Source of the DNA: Anaerolineales bacterium
GTDB lineage: Bacteria; Chloroflexota; Anaerolineae; Anaerolineales; Villigracilaceae
Assembly (NCBI GenBank): GCA_030583905.1
Contig: CP129481.1
Coordinates: 2,634,136-2,698,135, forward strand
Direction: 5' to 3'
Length of the DNA: 64,000 nucleotides
The position numbers were made by a program, and so were the translations under genes. The notes beneath the pieces were generated by a model. That model saw nothing but the letters and a program-made list of their open reading frames with translations. It did not search any database and was not told where the DNA came from. This document shows positions 24,816-33,525 of the stretch, piece after piece. Positions within the stretch are counted from its first letter, which is position 1. Every line of letters starts with the position of its first letter.

Positions 24816-26294
24816 ATGAGACCAAAACTAACCCTGCTAAGTGACGAGATCATTGCCCGCATTCTGGAGGAGGCATACGAACTTCTCTTGTGTCCTGGCA
24901 TTAAAGTCCAAAACAAAGAAGCGCGTGATTTGCTCGCCGCCGCAGGCGCAAAACTTTATCCAGAAACCCAAGTGGTTGGGATTCCCAAAGCGCTCGTTCA
25001 ACGCGCATTGGAAAGCGTGCCGCGCGAGTTCTACTTGTATGACTACGACGGCAACCCCACCGTCCACTACGGCGGCGACTCGGTGCACTTTGACCCGGGT
25101 TCCTCCGGCATCACCATGCTCAACCCCGACACGCTCGAGCATGACACCACCGAAACCGAACATCTCATCCGCTTGCTCAAAGTGGCGGAGCAGATTCCGC
25201 AATACGACGCGCAATCCACGGCGGTGATCTGTCACGACGTACCCAAAGATATTCAAGATTCCTATCGCCTTTATCTGGCGTTACTTTATTCCAAGAAACC
25301 CATCGTCACAGGCGCGTTCACCAACCAGACCGTGCAAGAGATGATCGACATGCTCGCGCTCTTCGCGGGCAGCGCCGAAGCCTCACGCGAAAAACCGCGC
25401 GCCATCTTTGACGTCTGCCCCGCTCCGCCGCTCATTTGGAGCAACTTCGGCGCAGGCAACCTGATCGCGCTCGCACGCGCGGGCATCCCTGCCGAAATTG
25501 TCTCCGTTCCATTGGCTGGCGCGGCGGCTCCCGTCACCATGCTTGGCACGGTCACCCAACACACAGCAGAATGTTTGGCGGGCATCGTCATTCATCAGTT
25601 GGCAAAACCAGGCTCACCCATCGTGTGGGGCGGCGCAGCAGCCATCTTCGACATGAAAAAAGGCGCAACACCAATGGGCGCCATCGAAACCGCCATGCTC
25701 GACTGCTCCTACGCGCAAGTCGCAAAAACGCTCAACATGCCCACCCACACCTACCTCGGCGCAACTGACTCAAAACTCGTCGATGCGCAGGCGGGGCTTG
25801 AAAGCGGCATCACTGCCATGGTCGGCGCGTTGAGCGGCATCAACATGATCTCAGGCTCAGGCATGTTGGACTTCCTCGCCTGTCACTCCGCCGAAAAACT
25901 CGTCATCGACGCGGAAGGCATCGCGATGGCAAAGCGCATGATCGGCGGCGTCAAGCAGCACACCGACACCCTCGCCACAGGTTTCTATGACGACAAGATC
26001 AACTTCAAAGGCGGCGACTTCCTCAAACAGAAAATTACGATGCAACTCTTCCGCGAAGAACAGCACCTGCCCTCAGACATCATCGACCGCAACTCGACTC
26101 GCGCATGGAAAGCCGCTGGCAGTCTGGATGCCTTCGGCAGAGCCAAACTCCGCGTGCAGGAATTGCTCGCCTCGTACTCCCGCCCTGAACTTGATCCCGA
26201 CCAGATAGCCCGTCTCCACTCGTACATGCTCAACCTTGCCAAGAAAGCTGGCATCGAAGAATTACCCGGACTGGAAGATTTCGAAGTTGCATAA
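24816..26294 (+). CDS. MttB-family methyltransferase 2
   Basis: A 492-residue MttB-superfamily protein. Landmarks are IIARILEEAYELLLCPGIKV at the N-terminus, the YGGDSVHFDPGSSGI segment (about 85-100), QYDAQSTAVICHDVPKD, PIVTGAFTNQTV, PPLIWSNFGAGNL and the C-terminal NFKGGDFLKQKIT region. It closely resembles gene 3 across its whole length (about two-thirds identical by eye), so the two are tandem paralogues. No in-frame amber codon is seen. It should methylate the corrinoid protein from an unknown methylated amine. GAGGTG precedes the start. Confidence 0.87.
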   Translation: MRPKLTLLSDEIIARILEEAYELLLCPGIKVQNKEARDLLAAAGAKLYPETQVVGIPKALVQRALESVPREFYLYDYDGNPTVHYGGDSVHFDPGSSGITMLNPDTLEHDTTETEHLIRLLKVAEQIPQYDAQSTAVICHDVPKDIQDSYRLYLALLYSKKPIVTGAFTNQTVQEMIDMLALFAGSAEASREKPRAIFDVCPAPPLIWSNFGAGNLIALARAGIPAEIVSVPLAGAAAPVTMLGTVTQHTAECLAGIVIHQLAKPGSPIVWGGAAAIFDMKKGATPMGAIETAMLDCSYAQVAKTLNMPTHTYLGATDSKLVDAQAGLESGITAMVGALSGINMISGSGMLDFLACHSAEKLVIDAEGIAMAKRMIGGVKQHTDTLATGFYDDKINFKGGDFLKQKITMQLFREEQHLPSDIIDRNSTRAWKAAGSLDAFGRAKLRVQELLASYSRPELDPDQIARLHSYMLNLAKKAGIEELPGLEDFEVA

Positions 26295-26296
26295 CA

Positions 26297-26359
26297 GACG
26301 ATGGATGACGGACCGCGGCAGATCGTCAATGGTCCATCATCCATCGTCAATCTGCCGCG
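26297..26359. repeat. Interlocked inverted repeats (A-B-A'-B')
   Basis: A (26297-26314, GACGATGGATGACGGACC) pairs with A' (26331-26348) with one mismatch. B (26314-26323, CGCGGCAGAT) pairs exactly with B' (26350-26359). The arms alternate rather than nest, giving a pseudoknot-like order. It lies between MttB genes 2 and 3. Confidence 0.6.
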
Positions 26360-26412
26360 CCTTGGTAATTCCTAATTCATCAGTTTGAATTCATAATTTC
26401 AAGGAGGCAACC

Positions 26413-27888
26413 ATGCAACCCAAACTCTCCCTGCTCGATGATGCCCTGATCGCCCGCATCCTCGACGAGGCATACCAGCTGATGCTCAAGCCCGGCATCA
26501 AGGTGCAGAACGCCGAAGCGAGACGCCTGCTCGCCGAAGCAGGCGCGGACGTGAACGAAGAAACGCACGTCGTCCGCATTCCAGAGCAGATCGTCCGTAA
26601 GGCGCTGGAAACCGTTCCCAGCGTGTTCCATCTCTATGATTACGAGGGCAAGCCCAAAGTCCAGTACGGAGGCGATGCAGTCCACTTCGACCCAGGTTCC
26701 TCGGGCATCTCCGTCCTCATCCCAGAGACGTTGGAACACAAGACCGCCGAGACCGAAGACCTGCTGCGTGTCATCAAAGTGGCGGAGAGTTTGCCGCAAT
26801 ACGACGCGCAGTCCACGGCGGTGGTCTGCCACGATGTACCGAAAGACATCCATGACCTGTATCGTTTGTATCTGGTCATGATGTATTCGAAGAAGCCGAT
26901 TGTCACGGGCGCGTTCACGAACCAAACTGTGAATGCGATGATCGACATGCTCGCCATCTTTGCGGGCGGACGCGACAACCTACGCACCAAACCGCGCGCC
27001 ATTTTCGACGCCTGCCCCTCACCGCCATTGATCTGGTCGAACTTCGGCGCGGGTCAATTGATCGAACTCGCGCGAGCGGGCGTCCCTGCTGAAATTGTCT
27101 CGATGCCATTGGCAGGCGCAGCGGCTCCCGTGACCTTGCTCGGCGCGGTCACGCAGCACGCGGCAGAATGCCTTTCGGGCATCACCATCCATCAACTTGC
27201 GCATGCGGGTTCGCCCATCGTGTGGGGTGGCGCACCCGCCATCTTTGAAATGCGCAAAGGCGGCACACCCTACGGCGCCATCGAAACCGCCATGATCGAC
27301 TCATCGTACGCACAGGTCGGCAAGGCGCTGGGTCTGCCCACCCACACCTACCTCGGCGCAACCGACACGAAAGTGCTCGACATGCAAGCCGGTATGGATA
27401 GCACCATGGGTTTCCTCGTCGGCGCGTTGAGCGGCATCAACATGATCTCCGGCGCGGGCATGTTGGACTCGCTCCTCTGTCAAAGCCCCGAAAAACTCGT
27501 CATCGACGCGGAAGGCATCGCGATGGCAAAACGCATGTTGAAAGGCATGCTCGTCCAATCGGAAACGCTCGCCACCGAATTCTTTGAAGGCGTCAATTTC
27601 AAAGGCGGCGACTTCCTCAAACAAAAAGTGACCATGAAACTCTTCCCGAAAGAACAGCACATGCCCACCAAGATCATCGACCGCGACTCGATTCGCGGCT
27701 GGAAGGAAGCCGGTTCGCTGGATACTTTCGACCGCGCGCGAGTCCACGTGAAGGAAATCCTCGCCTCTTATTCTCGACCTGTGCTTGATCCCGTCCATGA
27801 AGCTGAACTCCACGCCTATGTTTTGACTCTCGCCAAACAGGCAGGCATGGAAGAATTACCGCCCATAAAGGATTTACAATTCGCCTAA
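26413..27888 (+). CDS. MttB-family methyltransferase 3
   Basis: A 491-residue paralogue of gene 2. It shares HFDPGSSGI, QYDAQSTAVVCHDVPKDIHD, KKPIVTGAFTNQTV, PPLIWSNFGAG and NFKGGDFLKQKVT. Differences cluster in the N-terminal 80 residues and in the region around GKALGLPTHTYLGATDTKV, which may tune substrate choice. AGGAGG precedes the start, and the stop overlaps the peptidase start (TAATG), so the two are translationally coupled. No in-frame amber codon is present. The substrate is unknown; a methylated amine is expected from the family. Confidence 0.87.
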   Translation: MQPKLSLLDDALIARILDEAYQLMLKPGIKVQNAEARRLLAEAGADVNEETHVVRIPEQIVRKALETVPSVFHLYDYEGKPKVQYGGDAVHFDPGSSGISVLIPETLEHKTAETEDLLRVIKVAESLPQYDAQSTAVVCHDVPKDIHDLYRLYLVMMYSKKPIVTGAFTNQTVNAMIDMLAIFAGGRDNLRTKPRAIFDACPSPPLIWSNFGAGQLIELARAGVPAEIVSMPLAGAAAPVTLLGAVTQHAAECLSGITIHQLAHAGSPIVWGGAPAIFEMRKGGTPYGAIETAMIDSSYAQVGKALGLPTHTYLGATDTKVLDMQAGMDSTMGFLVGALSGINMISGAGMLDSLLCQSPEKLVIDAEGIAMAKRMLKGMLVQSETLATEFFEGVNFKGGDFLKQKVTMKLFPKEQHMPTKIIDRDSIRGWKEAGSLDTFDRARVHVKEILASYSRPVLDPVHEAELHAYVLTLAKQAGMEELPPIKDLQFA

Positions 27889-29699
27889 TGTTGACCCTGC
27901 CCGAACTCCTCCACATTCCAAATGTTGATAACGGCTTGCCGTTTACCGTCTCGCCTGATGAACGTCAGATCATCTTTTCGTGGAACAGATCGGGGAGTTG
28001 GGAGTTACATGCTATGTCATTGCGAGCGCGAAGCGCGAAGCGATCTCATGACAACGGGGAGATTGCTTCTGGGCTAACGCCCCTCGCAACAACATTGGAA
28101 GGCGCAAAATTCTCCCCGCGCTTTTCACCCGACGGCACGAAGATCGCTTTTGCCTTAGACCCTGACGGCAGTGAGTCGTATCACATCTGCGTGCATGACC
28201 TGAAAACAGGCGTCACCACTGACCTGACGCCCGACATTCTATACGCCAATCAGCCAAATATGAGCTGGTCACCCGACGGCGAGACGTTGGCGCTCCTGTC
28301 CGAAGCCAAGGGGATGTTCTCGCTGTACACCCTGCCACTCGATGGCAGCGGACTGCGCCTGACGCGCAACGTCTTCCACCCATGCTGGGACGCAGTCTGG
28401 TCACCCGATGGGAATTGGATCGCGGTCGAATCCGAGTGGAAGGCGAGCGACCGCAGCATTTTCATCGTCCCAGTGGGGCGCGGACATAAGAAGGGCGTCC
28501 GTCCGCGCACGATGCAACTGATGCTGGATGGCAAAGTGTTGAATGCCCAACAACCTGCATGGTCGCCTGATTCCAAGTCACTGGCGTTCTCGTGCGAAAA
28601 TGGGGAATGGTTCAATATCGGCGTGTTCGCTGTGGAGACGCAGGAGATTTCATGGCTGACAGACTCCGCGGGCGATGATACGCAACCCGCATGGTCGCGG
28701 AGCGGAGAAATCGTCGGCTGGGTACATGCTGAGGGAGCAAAGACCAGTTTTCAATTTAAAGAAAGAGGCGGTGAAGTTCGTCAAGTCAAAGTCGGGGATG
28801 GCTTGCATGCTTTCCCGCAGTTTGTATCCGATGGAGTCATCCTTGTTTATGAAGATGTCAATCATCCGCCTGATTTGTGGAAGATAGATTTGGAAAGCGG
28901 CAAAGCGGCACAACTCACGAGGTCGCTGGATGAAGAATTGAATTTTTCGCAGCCTGAAGAAATCTCGTATGCAGGCTTGGACGGCATACAAGTGCCTGCG
29001 TTGTTGTATCGCGCGGGGAATGAAAACGCGGTGCTGGATATTCACGGCGGACCGAACTGGCATTTTTCATTTGGATGGAATCCGTTGATGAGTTACATGG
29101 CTGCGCGCGGCTGGACGGTGCTTGCGCCGAATTATCGCGGCTCGACGGGTTACGGCAAGGCGTGGCAAAACGCCAGCCGCTACGACATGGGCGGCGTAGA
29201 CAATGACGATTGCGCGGCAGGCGCGAAGTTCTTATTGGAGAGCGGGCTTGCGAAAAAGGTTGCAGTGACCGGGCGCAGTCATGGCGGATATCTGACGATG
29301 ACCTGCCTGACAACGCATCCTGAATTATTTGCGGGCGGCTCAGCGGTTGTGCCGTTCTTGAATTGGCTCAAATCGCATGAAGAGTCGCGCGAAGATCTAA
29401 GGCATTGGAACATCGAGAATATGGGCGACCCCGAAGATAACAAGGATTTGTGGCATGCGCGTTCGCCATATTTCTTTTTAGACCGCGTGAGTGCGCCCGT
29501 GCAAATGATCTGCGGAGCGAACGACCCGCGCTGCCCTGCATCGGATTCGCTGGATGCTCGGGATAAACTGGTGGAGTTGGGGAAGGAAGTAGAATTACAT
29601 TTGTACGAAGACGAAGGACATTCGTTCTTGAAGATCGAGAACGTGATCGACGCGGAGGTGAAGCGTTTGGAGTTTTTGGAGAGAGTTTTAAGAGATTAA
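27888..29699 (+). CDS. S9-family (prolyl-oligopeptidase-like) peptidase with an inserted repeat
   Basis: A 603-residue serine peptidase. A beta-propeller of TolB/WD40-like blades (FSPDGTKIAFA, WSPDGETLALL, WSPDSKSLAFS) occupies about residues 15-330. An alpha/beta-hydrolase follows, with the nucleophile Ser464 in GRSHGGYLTM, Asp in GANDPRC and His about 578 in EDEGHSF. No signal peptide is visible, so it should be cytosolic, acting on short peptides. The first blade contains about 27 extra residues that come from repeat R1 (28015-28094). It is coupled to MttB gene 3 by a TAATG overlap. Confidence 0.85.
   Translation: MLTLPELLHIPNVDNGLPFTVSPDERQIIFSWNRSGSWELHAMSLRARSAKRSHDNGEIASGLTPLATTLEGAKFSPRFSPDGTKIAFALDPDGSESYHICVHDLKTGVTTDLTPDILYANQPNMSWSPDGETLALLSEAKGMFSLYTLPLDGSGLRLTRNVFHPCWDAVWSPDGNWIAVESEWKASDRSIFIVPVGRGHKKGVRPRTMQLMLDGKVLNAQQPAWSPDSKSLAFSCENGEWFNIGVFAVETQEISWLTDSAGDDTQPAWSRSGEIVGWVHAEGAKTSFQFKERGGEVRQVKVGDGLHAFPQFVSDGVILVYEDVNHPPDLWKIDLESGKAAQLTRSLDEELNFSQPEEISYAGLDGIQVPALLYRAGNENAVLDIHGGPNWHFSFGWNPLMSYMAARGWTVLAPNYRGSTGYGKAWQNASRYDMGGVDNDDCAAGAKFLLESGLAKKVAVTGRSHGGYLTMTCLTTHPELFAGGSAVVPFLNWLKSHEESREDLRHWNIENMGDPEDNKDLWHARSPYFFLDRVSAPVQMICGANDPRCPASDSLDARDKLVELGKEVELHLYEDEGHSFLKIENVIDAEVKRLEFLERVLRD
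28015..28094 (+). repeat. Repeat R1 inserted in frame in the S9 peptidase
   Basis: TGTCATTGCGAG at the left, an inner GGGGAGATTGCTTCTGGGC block, and CTCGCAACAACA at the right match the R1 family found between genes at 8453, 23118 and 31239. It is translated as SLRARSAKRSHDNGEIASGL and neighbouring residues, with no stop. The right end has drifted from the consensus. Confidence 0.75.
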
Positions 29700-29789
29700 C
29701 CACGAAGGAGCACAAAGGGTCACACGTGTGCATGCGCACAGTGCAGGCAAAGGTTTTTTAAGTTTCTTCCCTTTGTGACACTTCGTGGT
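29699..29789. repeat. Long imperfect palindromic repeat
   Basis: ACCACGAAGGAGCACAAAGG and CCTTTGTGACACTTCGTGGT (three mismatches in 21 positions) flank a spacer containing CACACGTGTG. It lies between the peptidase gene and MttB gene 4, and starts at the peptidase stop codon. Confidence 0.65.
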
Positions 29790-29814
29790 GAAAATTTTTT
29801 ATTGAGGAGAGCCA

Positions 29815-31233
29815 ATGCAACCATTAAAGTTCCTATCCGATGAAGATATCCAAGCGATGCACGAAGCCACCTTGCAGGTTTTGCAGGAGGCAGGCGTTTT
29901 CTGGACGCACCAACCCAGCCTTGATATTTTGCAGGGTGCGGGTTGTACTGTAAAAGATAACCGCGTCTTCTTCCCGCCTGCCTTGGTGATGGATTCCATC
30001 GCCAAAGCAAATAAACGCCCTGTGATCCGCGGACGCAATGGGCAGGTCAACGAGTTGGGCAATGGCACGTTGTATTTCCACAACCTTGGTGGTGCACGCG
30101 ATGTGTACGATGCCCGTACCGACACCCGCCGCGTGGCAACAGCCGAAGATTGTACCGACGCCGTCCGCTTGTTGGATGCGCTGCCAAACTGCAACACGGT
30201 CACGCCCTTCTTCACTCCGCCCGATGTTTCCAATGAAATGCTGTCCCTGTACATGTATCGTCATGCGCTCTCGAACACGGTCAAACCTGTTCAGGGACCC
30301 GGCATTCAGTTCGGGCATGAAGTCCGCTTCGCTGTGGAGATGGCGGCGGTGGTCGGTACAAAGCCTGAAGAACTAACACTCTCGCTGTCCCCCGTCAGCC
30401 CGTTGACGATGCACGACATCGCTGCCGAAGCCATTATGGAAATGGCAAAGTACGGCGTGATCCATGCCAACCTGCCCTGTCCCACAGGCGGCGCGACCTC
30501 GCCGATGACCATCACAGGCAGCATCGTACAGCAAAGCGCCGAGTCGCTGGCTCCGCTGGTGCTGGCGCAGATCATCAACCCCGGCTGCGGCTTCGTCTAT
30601 TGCGGTCGTTTGGGGATGTTGGAGCCGCGCACGGGATTGATCTGGGGCGGCGTGGAACTGGGGTTATCGTCCGCCGCCACGGTTCAACTCGGACATTATT
30701 ACGGGTTCAGCGTTAACGTGTACGGATTCTCGACCAATGCCCACACCCTCGACGCCCAAAACGCTTTCGAACGCGGACTCAACGCCTCCATCCCCGCCCT
30801 GGCTGGGGCAGATGAACTCTCAGGCATCGGCGAAATGGAAGCAGGAGTGATGGGTTCGTTTGCGCAAATGGTCTTGGATAATGAACTGGCGGGCAGTGTG
30901 CAACGCCTGCGCAAGGGACTTTCAGCGGACGCGGAACACCTCGCTGTGAATATCATTTTGGACGTGATGAACGGCACGCGCAACTTCCTCGGGCAGAAGC
31001 ACACCATGAAACATCTGCGCGGCGGCGAAATGGCGCTGACCAAATTTGCCGAACGCAACTCATGGGATACTTGGGAGGAGAAACTCGGGCGCAAACAAAT
31101 GGCAGATTATGCTGTTGATGAAGCCGAGCGTATTTTGCGCGAGCATGTCGTCCCGCCATTGGACGCCGCACAGGAAGCGGAATTGGACAAAATTCTGGCA
31201 GCGGCAGAGAAAGAGACTGTCAAGAAGAAGTAA
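29815..31233 (+). CDS. MttB-family methyltransferase 4
   Basis: A 472-residue MttB-superfamily protein, distinct from genes 1-3. Landmarks are IQAMHEATLQVLQEAGVFWT, YFHNLGGARDVYDARTDTRR (about 80-100), SPVSPLTMHDIAAEAIMEMA and PTGGATSPMTITGSIVQQ. A C-terminal GQKHTMKHLRGGEMALTKFA region resembles the HTRNHMRE motif of gene 1. GAGGAG precedes the start. No in-frame amber codon is present. Its divergence suggests a different methyl donor. It probably passes methyl groups to the single corrinoid protein at 22455 or to one encoded elsewhere. Confidence 0.86.
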   Translation: MQPLKFLSDEDIQAMHEATLQVLQEAGVFWTHQPSLDILQGAGCTVKDNRVFFPPALVMDSIAKANKRPVIRGRNGQVNELGNGTLYFHNLGGARDVYDARTDTRRVATAEDCTDAVRLLDALPNCNTVTPFFTPPDVSNEMLSLYMYRHALSNTVKPVQGPGIQFGHEVRFAVEMAAVVGTKPEELTLSLSPVSPLTMHDIAAEAIMEMAKYGVIHANLPCPTGGATSPMTITGSIVQQSAESLAPLVLAQIINPGCGFVYCGRLGMLEPRTGLIWGGVELGLSSAATVQLGHYYGFSVNVYGFSTNAHTLDAQNAFERGLNASIPALAGADELSGIGEMEAGVMGSFAQMVLDNELAGSVQRLRKGLSADAEHLAVNIILDVMNGTRNFLGQKHTMKHLRGGEMALTKFAERNSWDTWEEKLGRKQMADYAVDEAERILREHVVPPLDAAQEAELDKILAAAEKETVKKK

Positions 31234-31238
31234 TTTGC

Positions 31239-31342
31239 CGTCATTGCGAGGAGCCTGAAGACGACGAAGCAATCTCTTCATTACAAGGAAAGATTGCTTA
31301 CCACTTCGCGGCACGCGTCGGGCTAACGCCCTCGCAACGACA
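31239..31342. repeat. Dispersed repeat R1, complete copy
   Basis: CGTCATTGCGAG and CTCGCAACGACA ends, with GAAGCAATCTC and AGATTGCTTACC inside, match the R1 family. It fills the gap between MttB gene 4 and the M20 gene. Confidence 0.75.
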
Positions 31343-31359
31343 TAAAACAAGGAGAAATC

Positions 31360-32517
31360 ATGATCAAGCAGGCACATGCAATTTCGGAAGAACTTATCGA
31401 ATGGCGGCGTGACTTTCACCAGCACCCCGAAACGGGATTTGACGTCCATCGCACGGCGGGGATCGTGGCGGATGAACTGGAAAAGATGGGGTATCGAGTC
31501 AAGCGCGGGGTGGGCAAAACAGGCGTGGTCGCGGAAATAGGCGAAGGCGGCAAGGTCGTCGCCATCCGCGCGGACATGGACGCGCTTCCAATCTTCGAGC
31601 AAAATGAAACGGAGTATGTGTCCAAGACGGAAGGCAAGATGCATGCCTGCGGACACGATGCACATACGTCCATGGCGTTGGGCGCGGCGCGGATCTTGGC
31701 GAAGGAAAAATTGAACGGGCGGATACGCTTCCTGTTCCAACCCTGCGAAGAGACCGCGGACGAGGAAGGCAAGAGCGGCGCACAGCGCATGTTCGCGGAG
31801 GGCGCGGTGGACGGCGTGGATTACGTCATCGCCCAGCACGTGGATCCGACCAGCCCTGTCGGCACGATCCGCATCAACGAAGGTCCGAGCGGCGGCGGCG
31901 TGGATTCATGGACTGCCGTCATCCGCGGCAAAGGCGGGCACGGCGCGTACCCGCAGGCGTCGAACGATCCGTTCGTGATGCTGGCGCATGTCATCATGGG
32001 ATTGAACGCCATCATCTCGCGCAGGCTTGATCCATTCGAGCCAGCAGTGGTCAGCATTGGCGCGGTCAACGGCGGGTTCACTGAGAACGTCATCCCGGAT
32101 CAGGTGGAACTTAAGGGAACGATGCGCTTCACATCCATGGATGTCGAGAAGAAACTTCGCGAAGAGATCGCGCGGGTCTTCGAGATCGTAAAAACACTTG
32201 GCGGGGAATATGAATTGGACTTTCTGTTCGGCGGCTTGCCCCTTGTCAACGACAGGCATGTTGCTGAAACGATCGCGAAGGTCGGGAAAGAGCTGCTCGG
32301 CGAGGAGAAAGTCGAGCCGATGCACAAAACACTCGGCGCAGAGGATTTTCCTGCATTTTTGCAGAATGCACCCGGCGCGATGTTCACATTGGGAACGAAG
32401 ATCGAAGGACGCGAGGTGTACGAATTGCATCATCCCAAATTCGATCTGGATGAACGCGCTCTTCCCGTCGGGACGGCTGTTCTGGCAGAGACAGCGTTGC
32501 GCTTTTTGAACGAATAA
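31360..32517 (+). CDS. M20-family amidohydrolase
   Basis: A 385-residue M20D-type metallo-amidohydrolase, the family of hippurate hydrolases, IAA-amino-acid hydrolases and N-acetyl-diaminopimelate deacetylases. Motifs are RRDFHQHPETGF, IRADMDALP, the metal-binding MHACGHDAHTS (about 93-103), CEETADE, the dimerisation-domain GKGGHGAYP, and the C-terminal GAEDFPAFL. AAGGAG precedes the start. Lying in the methyltransferase cluster, it may release an amide-bound methylated compound or amino acid; that is inference. It is followed by a strong hairpin at 32522-32556. Confidence 0.87.
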   Translation: MIKQAHAISEELIEWRRDFHQHPETGFDVHRTAGIVADELEKMGYRVKRGVGKTGVVAEIGEGGKVVAIRADMDALPIFEQNETEYVSKTEGKMHACGHDAHTSMALGAARILAKEKLNGRIRFLFQPCEETADEEGKSGAQRMFAEGAVDGVDYVIAQHVDPTSPVGTIRINEGPSGGGVDSWTAVIRGKGGHGAYPQASNDPFVMLAHVIMGLNAIISRRLDPFEPAVVSIGAVNGGFTENVIPDQVELKGTMRFTSMDVEKKLREEIARVFEIVKTLGGEYELDFLFGGLPLVNDRHVAETIAKVGKELLGEEKVEPMHKTLGAEDFPAFLQNAPGAMFTLGTKIEGREVYELHHPKFDLDERALPVGTAVLAETALRFLNE

Positions 32518-32521
32518 CCCA

Positions 32522-32563
32522 CAGACCTGACAGGTTTTGAAAACCTGTCAGGTCTGATCTTTT
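32522..32563 (+). terminator. 17-bp perfect hairpin with T-tract
   Basis: CAGACCTGACAGGTTTT and its exact complement AAAACCTGTCAGGTCTG are separated by a single base and followed by ATCTTTTTGG. It lies between the M20 gene and the methyltransferase gene, so it could cap the first transcript and limit expression of the last gene. It has the same build as 14973-15009. Confidence 0.7.
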
Positions 32564-32574
32564 TGGAGGGCACA

Positions 32575-33450
32575 ATGCACACCATTCTACGATCGGAAAC
32601 AAAGGAAGTCGTCATCGGCATTGACAAACCGTTCGTCATCATCGGCGAAAAACTGAACCCGACGGGCATCAAAAAGCTCGGACAGGCGCTGGTGGAACGC
32701 AACATGGACTATGTCAAGCATCTCGCCAAACGGCAGGTGAATTGGGGCGCAGATGTGTTGGATGTCAACGTGGGACATCCGCAAATTGAAGAGGCGGAGG
32801 TCATGCCGCTGGTGGTCGAAGCCGTGCAATCCGTGACGGATATTCCGCTGTGCATCGACTCGAACGAGCCGAAGATCCTTGAGGCAGGCTTGAACGCCAT
32901 CAAGGGCGGCAAGCCGCTGGTGAACTCGGTCAACGGGGAGGAAAAGCAACTGGCGGCGGTCCTGCCCATCGTCAAGGCGCGAGGCGCGGCGGTCATCGGG
33001 TTGACGATCGCGGACGAGGGCATCCCGCCGACAGCAGAGGGACGTCTTGCGGCTGCGGCGAAGGTCATCGAACGCGCGGCAAAGGTTGGCATTCCCATCG
33101 AGGACATCATCATCGACCCGCTGGTGATGACGGTCGGACACGACAGCAAGGCGGCGATGGTCACGCTCAAAGCGATCGAACTCATCCGCAACGAGTTTGG
33201 CGTGAACATCAGCCTGGGCGCAAGCAATGTTTCCTTTGGGCTGCCAGACCGCCATTCGGTCAACGCGGCGATGCTCTCCATCGCGATGCAGGCAGGCGCG
33301 ACATGCTCCATCACCGACCCGATCAAACTCGGCGGCGCCATCAAAGCCACCGACTTGCTTTTAGGAAAAGATCCCAACTCGATGCGTTATCTGAAATATT
33401 TCCGCGCGACGGAAAAGTTGCGAGAAGCAGAAGCGGCGGCAAAGCAGTAA
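32575..33450 (+). CDS. Methyltetrahydrofolate:corrinoid methyltransferase (MtgA/AcsE-like)
   Basis: A 291-residue pterin-binding TIM-barrel protein. It moves a methyl group between a corrinoid protein and tetrahydrofolate. Family motifs are IIGEKLNPTG, ADVLDVNVGHPQ, PLCIDSNEPKILEAGL, LVNSVNGEEKQ, DPLVMTVGHDSKA and GASNVSFGLPDR (the Asp/Asn pterin pocket). It lacks the homocysteine domains of MetH. The ATG at 32575 is chosen because GGAGGG precedes it at the right distance. With the corrinoid protein and MttB genes it completes a three-part demethylase. A terminator follows at 33472. Confidence 0.92.
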   Translation: MHTILRSETKEVVIGIDKPFVIIGEKLNPTGIKKLGQALVERNMDYVKHLAKRQVNWGADVLDVNVGHPQIEEAEVMPLVVEAVQSVTDIPLCIDSNEPKILEAGLNAIKGGKPLVNSVNGEEKQLAAVLPIVKARGAAVIGLTIADEGIPPTAEGRLAAAAKVIERAAKVGIPIEDIIIDPLVMTVGHDSKAAMVTLKAIELIRNEFGVNISLGASNVSFGLPDRHSVNAAMLSIAMQAGATCSITDPIKLGGAIKATDLLLGKDPNSMRYLKYFRATEKLREAEAAAKQ

Positions 33451-33471
33451 ATGCAGAACTGGGGTATCTTT

Positions 33472-33502
33472 AAGAGGCGGTAATATTCCGCCTCTTTTTG
33501 TT
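33472..33502 (+). terminator. Intrinsic terminator of the methyltransferase cluster
   Basis: AAGAGGCGG and CCGCCTCTT (nine bases each) flank a seven-base loop TAATATT and run into TTTTTG. It lies 21 bases after the last methyltransferase stop codon. Confidence 0.8.
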
Positions 33503-33525
33503 TTCTTAATAGGTAAAGGATTTTT

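Noticed and set aside
23256..31233. Pyrrolysine (amber) MttB genes
   Set aside because: All four frames run uninterrupted to TAA with no in-frame TAG and no pyl genes nearby.
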